This document shows, piece after piece, positions 1-5,823 of a DNA stretch of 16,191 bases. Under the pieces are notes generated by a model, which was not told the DNA's origin, did not search any database, and saw nothing but the letters and a program-made list of their open reading frames with translations. A program made the translations under genes and the position numbers. The stretch is from an uncultured Catenibacterium sp. (GTDB lineage Bacteria > Bacillota_I > Bacilli_A > Erysipelotrichales > Coprobacillaceae). Location of the stretch: assembly GCA_900540685.1 (NCBI GenBank), contig UQGS01000048.1:1-16191 (forward strand), given 5' to 3'. The first letter of the stretch is position 1; each line of letters begins with the position of its first letter.

Positions 1-69
1 TTTAGCGTTATCTTCTGCATCAAGATTGGTAGCTACTGCATAGAATCCATCAAACTTCTCCTCATCGAT
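1..69 (-). pseudogene. IS transposase remnant (IS1634/IS4-like DDE), truncated at both ends
   Basis: On the minus strand, positions 69 to 1 read as 23 open codons containing DGFYAVATNLD. This resembles the 'DGFYAV.TNL' segment seen near the C-terminal catalytic part of IS1634/IS4-like DDE transposases. An in-frame TAA lies just upstream at 82-84, so the N-terminal part is missing. The other end runs out of the window, so whether a C-terminal remainder exists beyond it is unknown. It is too short to be active. I infer a relic of an insertion event next to the mnmE end of the origin cluster. The family call rests on one short motif. Confidence 0.55.
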
Positions 70-80
70 AAGGAGGTGAT
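70..80 (+). promoter_or_regulatory. Near-perfect Shine-Dalgarno deciding a TTG start
   Basis: AAGGAGGTGAT is an uninterrupted match to the 16S rRNA anti-SD. It stands 9 bases (counted from AGGAGG) before TTG at 86. An ATG at 79 lies inside the SD itself and opens another frame with no recognisable product, so the TTG is preferred. Such a strong site on so small a frame argues that the peptide is really made. Confidence 0.7.
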
Positions 81-85
81 GTTAG

Positions 86-172
86 TTGCTTTCCAATTTA
101 GTAGTATCTGTCATGGCAGGTGTTTTAGTTTATTACATATGCAAATGGTTGGACAAAAGATTTAAACGATAA
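86..172 (+). CDS. 28-residue single-span membrane peptide, type I toxin-like
   Basis: A 29-codon frame starts at TTG behind a perfect SD and ends with TAA. The product has an uncharged stretch of about 18 residues (roughly residues 2-19), then a charged tail: VYYICKWLDKRFKR. One transmembrane helix followed by Trp-Leu-Asp and several Lys/Arg is the general build of small Fst/Ldr-type peptide toxins. Similar tiny '..YYICKWLD..' proteins occur in low-GC Gram-positive genomes, from memory and unchecked. It lies against a transposase remnant and ends 34 bases before a bidirectional hairpin. No antitoxin RNA is proven, though a weak minus-strand promoter pair (TTGATT, 17 bases, TAACAT) can be read around 244-272. 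It could equally be a harmless small membrane protein; the toxin role is inference. Confidence 0.6.
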   Translation: MLSNLVVSVMAGVLVYYICKWLDKRFKR

Positions 173-206
173 GCAGCCTAGTGATAAGTACACTCTAAAT
201 AACTAG

Positions 207-237
207 AAAAGGTAAGGAGTACCATTCCTTACCTTTT
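207..237. terminator. Bidirectional 12-bp hairpin after the small peptide gene
   Basis: AAAAGGTAAGGA (207-218) pairs perfectly with TCCTTACCTTTT (226-237) around a 7-base loop. The A-run at the base of one arm and T-run at the base of the other let it work as a terminator in either direction, although no long extra T-tract follows. It probably ends the peptide transcript, and could also end an antisense RNA coming from the right. Confidence 0.6.
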
Positions 238-538
238 CGCTTTGATGTTAATTGCATTCCAATCTGCAATCAAATAATAGCATCTAGTATTTTAATATGC
301 AAGTTGGTTTAAAAATTCAATTTAGCTTAACATTACATCTCTATCTTCACTAAAATAAAGCATAACCTACATGCTTGTAAGCTAAGAAATTAGCTAAGAA
401 ATCTGATGTTAAGCTTAATTTGATGATCTAGTAGCAACATTTTTCTTAAACTTTGCGTTTATCTTTAGTTTATTTAAAGAAAATTCTTAATATCTTGAGT
501 ATATATTAGTGAATAGAAAATTAAGGAAGGTACTTTGA
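238..538. other. Intergenic stretch, no gene seen
   Basis: This is an AT-rich stretch of about 300 bases. I see no convincing reading frame or RNA gene. It contains one long imperfect inverted repeat (319-420) with a tandem direct repeat in its interior. The AlbA_2 gene must be started from here, but I find no promoter with good -35 and -10 boxes; TATATT-like sequence near 502-507 is the only -10 candidate. Confidence 0.5.
319..420. repeat. Imperfect 15-bp inverted repeat, about 100 bases across
   Basis: AATTTAGCTTAACAT (319-333) pairs with ATGTTAAGCTTAATT (406-420) with one T-T mismatch, 14 of 15 positions. Inside, GCTAAGAAAT occurs twice, at 381-390 and 393-402, a 12-base period. The ends could be those of a small non-autonomous element, or two operator halves for the downstream gene. 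No target duplication is evident. Confidence 0.4.
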
Positions 539-2185
539 ATGAGAATAAATGATCTAGTAGGTGAAACAACAGAATATGACAAGAAATTAAAGGTTGAGTT
601 GAGAAAACCAAAAAGCTGGTGTAAGAGTATTAGTGCTTTTGCGAACACATTAGGTGGCGCATTAATCTTTGGAGTATCTGATGAAAATGAAATCATTGGA
701 TTAGATAATCCAGTTAAAGATGCAGAAAAAATTAGTGAAATAATCAAAACTAAGTTAAATCCAATTCCAGAATTTAAAATGTCTTTTCGTAAAGTAGAAG
801 ATAATATTCTAATTATTTTAGAGGTATTTAAAGGTGATGAAACGCCTTATTACTATTATAATGATGGATCTTTAGAAGCTTATATACGAATTGGAAATGA
901 GAGTGTTAAAGCCTCTCCTACGGAACTTCAAAGATTAGTATTACGAGGCCGTAATAAATCATATGATTCACAAAAATCTATGTATAAAATAAGAGATTAT
1001 TCTTTTTCAAAACTAAGGGAAAGATATAAAAAGTGGACAGGTTATAGTTTTGACGAAAAGAATTTAATATCATTTGGATTGGCTGATGAGGAAGGTTATC
1101 TTACTATAGCTGGTTCTTTAATTGTAGATGATAGCCCTGTACATCATTCAAGATTATTTTGTACAAGATGGAATGGTTTAAATAAAAGTAGTGGTGTTTT
1201 AGATGCACTAGATGAAGCAGAATATGAAGGTAGTGTTATTTCTTTAATAGAAAATGGTGAAGCTTTCATAAAAAGAAATGCGAAAATGATGTGGAGGAAA
1301 ACAGCTAATTCCAGAGAAGAAATGCCAGATTATGTAGAACGTAGTTATCATGAAGCATTAGTAAATGCGATAGCACATAGAGATTATCTGATTTATGGCA
1401 GTGAAGTGCATATTGATATATATGATGATCGTATGGAAATATATTCTCCAGGTGGTATGCCAGATGGTTCTATTATTCAAGATAGAGATCCTTTGACAGT
1501 ACCTTCTACTAGGAGAAATCCAGTACTTGCAGATATATTTAATAGATTAGGTTATATGGAACGAAAAGGAAGTGGATTTGCGAAAATAATAGATAACTAT
1601 GCATTTCAAATTAATTATAAAGAAGACAAGAAACCATATTTTAGGTCTGATAGGTATCAATTTACTGTTATAATGCCAAATCTTAATTATAGTGATAAAA
1701 AGGAAGACAGTTTAAATGACCAAAATAGGACCGATGACACAATAAATGTTCAAAAAGGCGCTGATGACATAATAAATGACACATTAAATGTTCAAAATGG
1801 TGCTAGTGACATAATAAATGACACAATAAATATTCAAAAAGGTGCTAGTGACATAATAAATGACACAATAAATATTCAAAAAGGTGCTGGTGACATAATA
1901 AATGATCAAGATGGTACCAATCACAAAATAAATACTCAAGATGGTACTGATAACATAATAAATCATCAAAGTGATGTGAAAGATGAGATAGAACTAACTA
2001 TGGAAGAAATAAAAATACTAGAAATAATGAAAAATAAACCAGACATTACAATTAAACAATTAACAGTAATATTGTCAGGTATTAGTAATAGAACAATTAC
2101 AAGAAATATTGTTATGTTAAAGAAAAAAGGACTTTTAGAAAGAGTTGGTTCAAGGAAAAAGGGTTATTGGAAGGTTAAACGTTAA
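539..2185 (+). CDS. AlbA_2/Schlafen-type putative ATP-binding transcriptional regulator
   Basis: This 548-residue protein matches the 'RecG-like' regulator family of low-GC bacteria. Residues about 8-130 form an AlbA_2 (Schlafen AAA_4) domain, with FANTLGGALIFGVSD at 34-48 typical of it. Residues 271-283 (HEALVNAIAHRDY) and 301-310 (IYSPGGMPDG) match the C-terminal ATPase-like domain of these proteins. Residues 326-350 continue that domain with a LADIFNRLGYMERKGSGF motif. Residues 393-484 are low-complexity Asn-x-Gln repeats, and about 487-548 is a winged helix-turn-helix (TITRNIVMLKKKGLLERVG). DNA binding is likely; the regulated target is unknown. GGAAGG precedes ATG by 8 bases. Frequent ATA codons, rare in the neighbouring core genes, and its place beside IS debris suggest horizontal acquisition. 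Its reading frame is intact. Confidence 0.85.
   Translation: MRINDLVGETTEYDKKLKVELRKPKSWCKSISAFANTLGGALIFGVSDENEIIGLDNPVKDAEKISEIIKTKLNPIPEFKMSFRKVEDNILIILEVFKGDETPYYYYNDGSLEAYIRIGNESVKASPTELQRLVLRGRNKSYDSQKSMYKIRDYSFSKLRERYKKWTGYSFDEKNLISFGLADEEGYLTIAGSLIVDDSPVHHSRLFCTRWNGLNKSSGVLDALDEAEYEGSVISLIENGEAFIKRNAKMMWRKTANSREEMPDYVERSYHEALVNAIAHRDYLIYGSEVHIDIYDDRMEIYSPGGMPDGSIIQDRDPLTVPSTRRNPVLADIFNRLGYMERKGSGFAKIIDNYAFQINYKEDKKPYFRSDRYQFTVIMPNLNYSDKKEDSLNDQNRTDDTINVQKGADDIINDTLNVQNGASDIINDTINIQKGASDIINDTINIQKGAGDIINDQDGTNHKINTQDGTDNIINHQSDVKDEIELTMEEIKILEIMKNKPDITIKQLTVILSGISNRTITRNIVMLKKKGLLERVGSRKKGYWKVKR
1715..1990 (+). repeat. In-frame Asn-x-Gln repeat tract (10-aa units, some with 4-aa spacers)
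   Basis: Eight 10-residue units of form N-x-Q-x-G-x-x-x-I-I run across residues 393-484. Three of them (417-426, 431-440, 445-454) are each preceded by NDTL or NDTI, giving three 14-residue (42-base) copies at 1775-1816, 1817-1858 and 1859-1900. The last two are almost identical in DNA. The tract links the ATPase-like domain to the winged helix, and its copy number could change by slippage in whole units without breaking the frame. Confidence 0.8.
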
Positions 2186-2268
2186 ATTAAAGGAGGAAAA
2201 AAACTTGCTTAATTTGTACTTACCATAGACCTATGAGACAATCTAATTATACTCATTCCATTCATCTG

Positions 2269-2316
2269 CTTTAATAAACCTTTAATAAAAACATCAGAAA
2301 ACCTTTAATAAAAACA
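2269..2316. repeat. Short AT-rich direct repeats upstream of an RNA promoter
   Basis: CTTTAATAAA occurs at 2269-2278, 2280-2289 and 2303-2312. The last two are the cores of an 18-base repeat, AAACCTTTAATAAAAACA, at 2276-2293 and 2299-2316. They end 10 bases before the -35 box of the promoter at 2326, so they may be an UP-like element, operator sites or simple slippage products. Confidence 0.5.
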
Positions 2317-2325
2317 GCTGAATTC

Positions 2326-2353
2326 TTGACAAAAATTCATAATTTCATATAAT
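2326..2353 (+). promoter_or_regulatory. Strong sigma-A promoter for the orphan RNA
   Basis: TTGACA (2326-2331) and TATAAT (2348-2353) are both perfect consensus boxes, 16 bases apart. Transcription should start near G2360/A2361. No reading frame follows before the terminator at 2421-2448, so the product is RNA only. Confidence 0.8.
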
Positions 2354-2359
2354 TTATTC

Positions 2360-2448
2360 GAAGGTAGAAATACCTTATCAGTACGGCTCCTACCGCCACA
2401 AGAGTAGGGCGTTAAAGTATGGAAGGGAGAAAACCTTCCTTTTATTTT
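2360..2448 (+). ncRNA. Orphan structured small RNA of about 90 nt, family not recognised
   Basis: The span lies between a consensus promoter and a clear intrinsic terminator and contains no start codon with a usable frame. It opens with a perfect hairpin: AAGGTA (2361-2366), GAAA loop, TACCTT (2371-2376). CTAC (2390-2393) pairs with GTAG (2404-2407). CGCC in that loop (2394-2397) can pair with GGCG just after the stem (2408-2411), giving an H-type pseudoknot. GTAC (2381-2384) can close around it with GTAT (2417-2420). The terminator hairpin follows directly. This is a compact riboswitch-like or trans-acting sRNA architecture. It points head-on at mnmE and has no downstream gene to control in cis. 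I do not recognise a known riboswitch or ribozyme core. It could also be a leader whose gene was lost. Confidence 0.65.
2421..2448 (+). terminator. Intrinsic terminator of the orphan RNA
   Basis: GGAAGG (2421-2426) and CCTTCC (2434-2439) form a 6-bp stem with a 7-base loop, followed by TTTTATTTT. Confidence 0.8.
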
Positions 2449-2456
2449 CCAAAAAG

Positions 2457-2492
2457 AAAGATCCTCTAGGAACATACCTAGAGGATCTTTTT
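2457..2492. terminator. Bidirectional terminator at the end of mnmE
   Basis: AAAGATCCTCTAGG (2457-2470) pairs with CCTAGAGGATCTTT (2477-2490), a 14-bp stem with a 6-base loop. T-rich sequence leaves it on both strands. On the minus strand it starts directly after the mnmE stop codon. On the plus strand it gives a second stop for any read-through from the small RNA into mnmE. Confidence 0.85.
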
Positions 2493-3822
2493 ACTTCCCT
2501 ATACAAAATCTCTTAAACAATTCATCAAGTAAATCTTCTTTAGCCTGTTCACCTAAAATCTCTTTTAAGTTCTCCCAGCTATCATATAAATCAGTCACAA
2601 TCAAGTCTGTAGGAATACCATCCTCCATTGCCTGAATCGCAACATTTAATGACTGTGAAGCTTTCTCTAATAACTGTACCTGTCTTTGATTCGCAAGTAC
2701 CTGTGCCTGAGAATTAGTAATAGCGCTAAAGTCAAATTCATCTTTAATATGTTGAATGAGTTCATCTATATGATTCTCTTTAGCACTAATATGAATACCT
2801 TCTGTATCAATTACACATCCCTTATCAGACTTATTGATTAATACAATTCTATTCAATCCTTCAGTACGTTCTAATAGTTCCTTATCTTCTGCTTCTAGAG
2901 GTCTAGAACCATCTAATACAACTAATACTAAATCAGCCTGATCAATCAAAGATAAAGACTTCTTAACACCCATATGTTCAATCTTATCTTCTGTTTCTCT
3001 AATACCTGCTGTATCAATCATATTTAATACAATATCATTTAAACGAATAGAACCTTCTACTACATCTCTAGTCGTTCCTGCAATATCAGTTACAATTGCT
3101 TTATCTTCTTCTAATAATGCATTCAATAAACTAGACTTACCTACATTAGGTTTACCTACAATGACAGTAGAAATACCATCCTTTATTAAATGCATATTTT
3201 TAGAACGATCAAGAATATCATCCATCTTCTTTCTTAAAGATACAGAACCAGGTAACAGCTTTTCAGCTGTTAGTTCTTCTATATCTTCATATTCTGGATA
3301 ATCAATGTTGACTTCAATCTGAGTAATAATCTTAATCAGGTCTTCTTTTAAGTCTTTAATGAAGTTTGTGATATTTCCCTGTATTCCTTTTAATGCTAGT
3401 TTTGCTGCCTGATCATTATTCGCTGTAATTAAATCACTAATTGCTTCTGCCTGGGATAAATCAATACGTCCATTTAAGAATGCACGCTTAGAGAATTCTC
3501 CATGCTCAGCCATTCTAGCGCCTTTCTTTAAACATAAAGAAAGAACTTTATTCGTAATAAAGACACCACCATGACAGTTGATTTCTACCATTTCTTCACC
3601 AGTAAATGTATGTTGTCCACGATAGATAGAAATAAGTACTTCATCTACTTTCTCTTCACCATCTACAATATAGCCATAAGAAATAGTTTGAGACTTCTTA
3701 TTTAGATTACCTGTAAAGAAGCTTTGAACAAAATCAATACACCCTTTACCCGATATACGAATAATAGAAATAGCGGCTTCTAATCGAGATGTCGCAATAG
3801 CACAAATAATATCATCATTCAT
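2491..3822 (-). CDS. mnmE: tRNA modification GTPase MnmE
   Basis: MnmE, with its partner MnmG, makes the 5-carboxymethylaminomethyl group on wobble uridine 34 of certain tRNAs. The 443-residue product is close to the family length of about 455. It has an N-terminal folate-binding domain (about 1-118), a helical domain, and an inserted GTPase domain. The GTPase motifs are G1 GKPNVGKS (223-230), G2 DIAGTTRD (246-253), G3 DTAGIR (270-275) and G4 NKSD (330-333). The essential C-terminal CxGK motif is present as CIGK (440-443). The SD AAGGAGG lies inside the last codons of the MATE gene, whose stop is only 2 bases before this ATG, implying translational coupling. Notably mnmG, the usual next gene, is absent; a terminator follows at once. 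Confidence 0.97.
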   Translation of the reverse strand: MNDDIICAIATSRLEAAISIIRISGKGCIDFVQSFFTGNLNKKSQTISYGYIVDGEEKVDEVLISIYRGQHTFTGEEMVEINCHGGVFITNKVLSLCLKKGARMAEHGEFSKRAFLNGRIDLSQAEAISDLITANNDQAAKLALKGIQGNITNFIKDLKEDLIKIITQIEVNIDYPEYEDIEELTAEKLLPGSVSLRKKMDDILDRSKNMHLIKDGISTVIVGKPNVGKSSLLNALLEEDKAIVTDIAGTTRDVVEGSIRLNDIVLNMIDTAGIRETEDKIEHMGVKKSLSLIDQADLVLVVLDGSRPLEAEDKELLERTEGLNRIVLINKSDKGCVIDTEGIHISAKENHIDELIQHIKDEFDFSAITNSQAQVLANQRQVQLLEKASQSLNVAIQAMEDGIPTDLIVTDLYDSWENLKEILGEQAKEDLLDELFKRFCIGK

Positions 3823-3824
3823 AC

Positions 3825-5156
3825 CTATACCTCCTTAAGTGTTCTTTTCTTATACTTATAGAACCAAATAAAATTAACCAATCCTTTAATAATACCTGAG
3901 AAAGAAATAACCCACCAGATACCATTTAGATGGAATGTATTTAAGATTAATAAAATAGCTGGAATACGTCCTAAAGTGAAAACAATGCTGGTGATAGAAG
4001 GAGGGATTGTTTCTCCTAATCCACTAAAGGCTCCAGAAATCATTAATTCTAGAATCATAAATGTCTCTGATAGACCCACTATACGTAGATAGTTTTCTCC
4101 AATTTGAGTTACCATTAAGTCATCTGTAAAGAAGCCATAAATCACATGAGGGAAGAAGACCATCAAGCTTGTACATACAATACCCCATAGTATAGAGAAT
4201 ACCAGCATTGTACGATATCCTTTTTCTACACGATCATACTTACCAGCTCCATAGTTCTGACTAATAAAGGCATTAATAGATGTCTGGAATCCAGTCGCCA
4301 TACACCAAGAAATATTTTCTACCTGTGTACCTACCTTCTGTGCTGCAACAGCTGCATCTCCAAACTCAGTGACAAAAGCAGCGACTACCATTGAACATAC
4401 AGAAAATAACATACTCTGTAATCCTAATGGAAAACCAATTCTAAGTATATTCTTATAATAAAACTTTGAATAAACCTTCTTCAATGAAATATGTTTAAGT
4501 AATGTATTCTTCTTAAAGTTATGTCTCATAAATAGTAGGAATACAGAAACTTGAGCTAATACTGTCGCAAGTGCTGCACCTACAACACCTAGATCACATA
4601 CAAAGATAAAGAATGGATCTAAAACAATATTCAATAACAAACCAACACTATTACACTGGAATGGTGTCTGGCTATCGCCAGAGGCATTTAAGATACCAGT
4701 CATAATAATATTTAAGAAGTTAAAAATAATCAAACCACATGTAATACGTAAATAGTTAATAGCCTGATTAACAGTAGCTTGTGATGATAATCCAAATAAA
4801 CCAATAAAGAAACTTGAGAATACAACTGTACAGAAAGAGAATAATAGTGCGAATATAATCCCTAACTGAATCGCCGATGAAGCATAATCTGTAGCTGCTT
4901 CTTGATTACCTGCACCTAATGAATGTCCTGTTTTAACTTGTCCACCCTGTGTCGCAATCATTGCGAGACCCTGCGATAACCAGCTAAACATACCTGCTAC
5001 ACCAACTGCTGCAATAGAGGAAGCACCAAGCTTTCCAATCCAAAGCATATCAATGAGTGCATAGGCCATTTCTAGAAATGATGTACCAATAATAGGTAGT
5101 GTTAATTTTATAAGAAGAGGGACAATACGTCCTTCTAATAAATTCAATTTTTTCAT
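3825..5156 (-). CDS. MATE family multidrug/cation antiporter
   Basis: A 443-residue membrane protein with about 12 hydrophobic segments and MATE-type features: an N-terminal 'LLEGRIVPLLIKLTLPIIG' start, 'DMLWIGKLGASSIAAVGVAG' after helix 1, and the pseudo-repeat 'IGFPLGLQSMLFSV..' opening the second half. Such pumps export drugs or organic cations using Na+ or H+ gradients; the substrate here cannot be told. I chose the ATG at 5156 because GGAAGGGAG lies 6 bases upstream. The longer frame to 5186 would start inside the promoter, and the ATG at 5162 sits directly against the SD. It lies between jag and mnmE, which are commonly adjacent, and its end overlaps the mnmE ribosome binding site, so the two are probably co-transcribed. 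Confidence 0.92.
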   Translation of the reverse strand: MKKLNLLEGRIVPLLIKLTLPIIGTSFLEMAYALIDMLWIGKLGASSIAAVGVAGMFSWLSQGLAMIATQGGQVKTGHSLGAGNQEAATDYASSAIQLGIIFALLFSFCTVVFSSFFIGLFGLSSQATVNQAINYLRITCGLIIFNFLNIIMTGILNASGDSQTPFQCNSVGLLLNIVLDPFFIFVCDLGVVGAALATVLAQVSVFLLFMRHNFKKNTLLKHISLKKVYSKFYYKNILRIGFPLGLQSMLFSVCSMVVAAFVTEFGDAAVAAQKVGTQVENISWCMATGFQTSINAFISQNYGAGKYDRVEKGYRTMLVFSILWGIVCTSLMVFFPHVIYGFFTDDLMVTQIGENYLRIVGLSETFMILELMISGAFSGLGETIPPSITSIVFTLGRIPAILLILNTFHLNGIWWVISFSGIIKGLVNFIWFYKYKKRTLKEV

Positions 5157-5176
5157 GCGCATCTCCCTTCCTATCC

Positions 5177-5205
5177 ATTCTATCAAAAGAATGAAAAAAA
5201 AAGAA
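5177..5205 (-). promoter_or_regulatory. Extended -10 promoter for MATE-mnmE, fused to the jag terminator
   Basis: On the minus strand, TGATAGAAT (5185-5177) is an extended -10 (TGn plus TAGAAT). Seventeen bases upstream of the hexamer is TTCTTT (5205-5200), which belongs to the 3' arm of the jag terminator. The expected transcript would start near 5170, shortly before the SD. The -35 is poor; the extended TG would have to compensate. The same arrangement recurs at 10441-10469. Confidence 0.55.
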
Positions 5206-5220
5206 GGCAGAGCCTTCTTT
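5194..5220 (-). terminator. Intrinsic terminator after jag
   Basis: On the minus strand AAAGAAGGC (5220-5212) pairs with GCCTTCTTT (5208-5200) around a 3-base loop, and the arm runs into T-rich sequence down to 5194. The stem begins within the jag stop codon. It separates the rpmH-jag cluster from MATE-mnmE. Confidence 0.85.
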
Positions 5221-5818
5221 AATCAACATAATAAATTTCTAAGTAACGGTTTTTACCTTCACCGTGTGACTGTGTTGCAAGATGTGGCATTTCTGCAATC
5301 ACCTGATGAATCACTTTTCTTTCATCAGCTGGTAGAGGATCTAACTTCATATTGATCTTAGAATGTTGTACTTTCTTACCAAAACGTTTAGCCATTGCAG
5401 CAACCTTCTGGTATCTCTGTTCTTTATAACCATTGATATCTACAGAGATTTCAATACGTTCTTTAAACTGAGTATTGACAGCACTCTTAGTAATGAAGTT
5501 TAATGCTCTTAAAATAACACCATTCTTACCAATCACAACTGAATTATTACTTGTTTCTACATTACAGTAGATACGATCATCCTGTTTGAAGACAGTAGTC
5601 TGTGTTTCGAATCCTAAAGATGTTAAAGTCTTTTCTACGAACTGACCTACATATTCTTCAACCATAGATTCACACCATCCAGCAATAACAACTTTCTTAC
5701 TGAATAATCCCTTATGAACTTCAACAACTTCATAATGGAATTCTTCTGGTGTAATACCTAAGTCCTGACAAGCACGATTTAATGCTTCTTCTTCTGTTTT
5801 AGCTTCATAAGTATTCAT
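5219..5818 (-). CDS. jag: Jag/KhpB RNA-binding protein
   Basis: A 199-residue protein with the three domains of Jag (KhpB, EloR). A Jag_N domain covers about 1-48, including 'HKGLFSKKVVIAGW'. A KH domain covers about 55-130, with its GxxG loop seen as GKNG (97-100). An R3H domain covers about 137-199, with ERKVIHQVI at 166-174 carrying the paired Arg and His. In streptococci KhpB binds RNA with KhpA and affects cell elongation; that role is carried over from the family. The gene follows yidC by 5 bases with only a weak AGGTAA upstream, so coupling to yidC translation is likely. A terminator follows directly. Confidence 0.95.
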   Translation of the reverse strand: MNTYEAKTEEEALNRACQDLGITPEEFHYEVVEVHKGLFSKKVVIAGWCESMVEEYVGQFVEKTLTSLGFETQTTVFKQDDRIYCNVETSNNSVVIGKNGVILRALNFITKSAVNTQFKERIEISVDINGYKEQRYQKVAAMAKRFGKKVQHSKINMKLDPLPADERKVIHQVIAEMPHLATQSHGEGKNRYLEIYYVD

Positions 5819-5823
5819 AATGA

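Noticed and set aside
1784..1969. 61-codon minus-strand frame inside the repeat tract
   Set aside because: It is the low-complexity reverse reading of the Asn-x-Gln repeats of the AlbA_2 gene and has no SD.
1715..1990. CRISPR-like periodic repeats
   Set aside because: Units are adjacent, in frame with a protein and without unique spacers.
2202..2260. Tiny frames of 7 and 13 codons after the AlbA_2 gene
   Set aside because: Too short, with no membrane or other recognisable character; only the SD itself is notable.
5157..5186. Longer MATE start giving 453 residues
   Set aside because: The extra codons cover the SD and -10 region; the extension is not hydrophobic and the SD fits the ATG at 5156.
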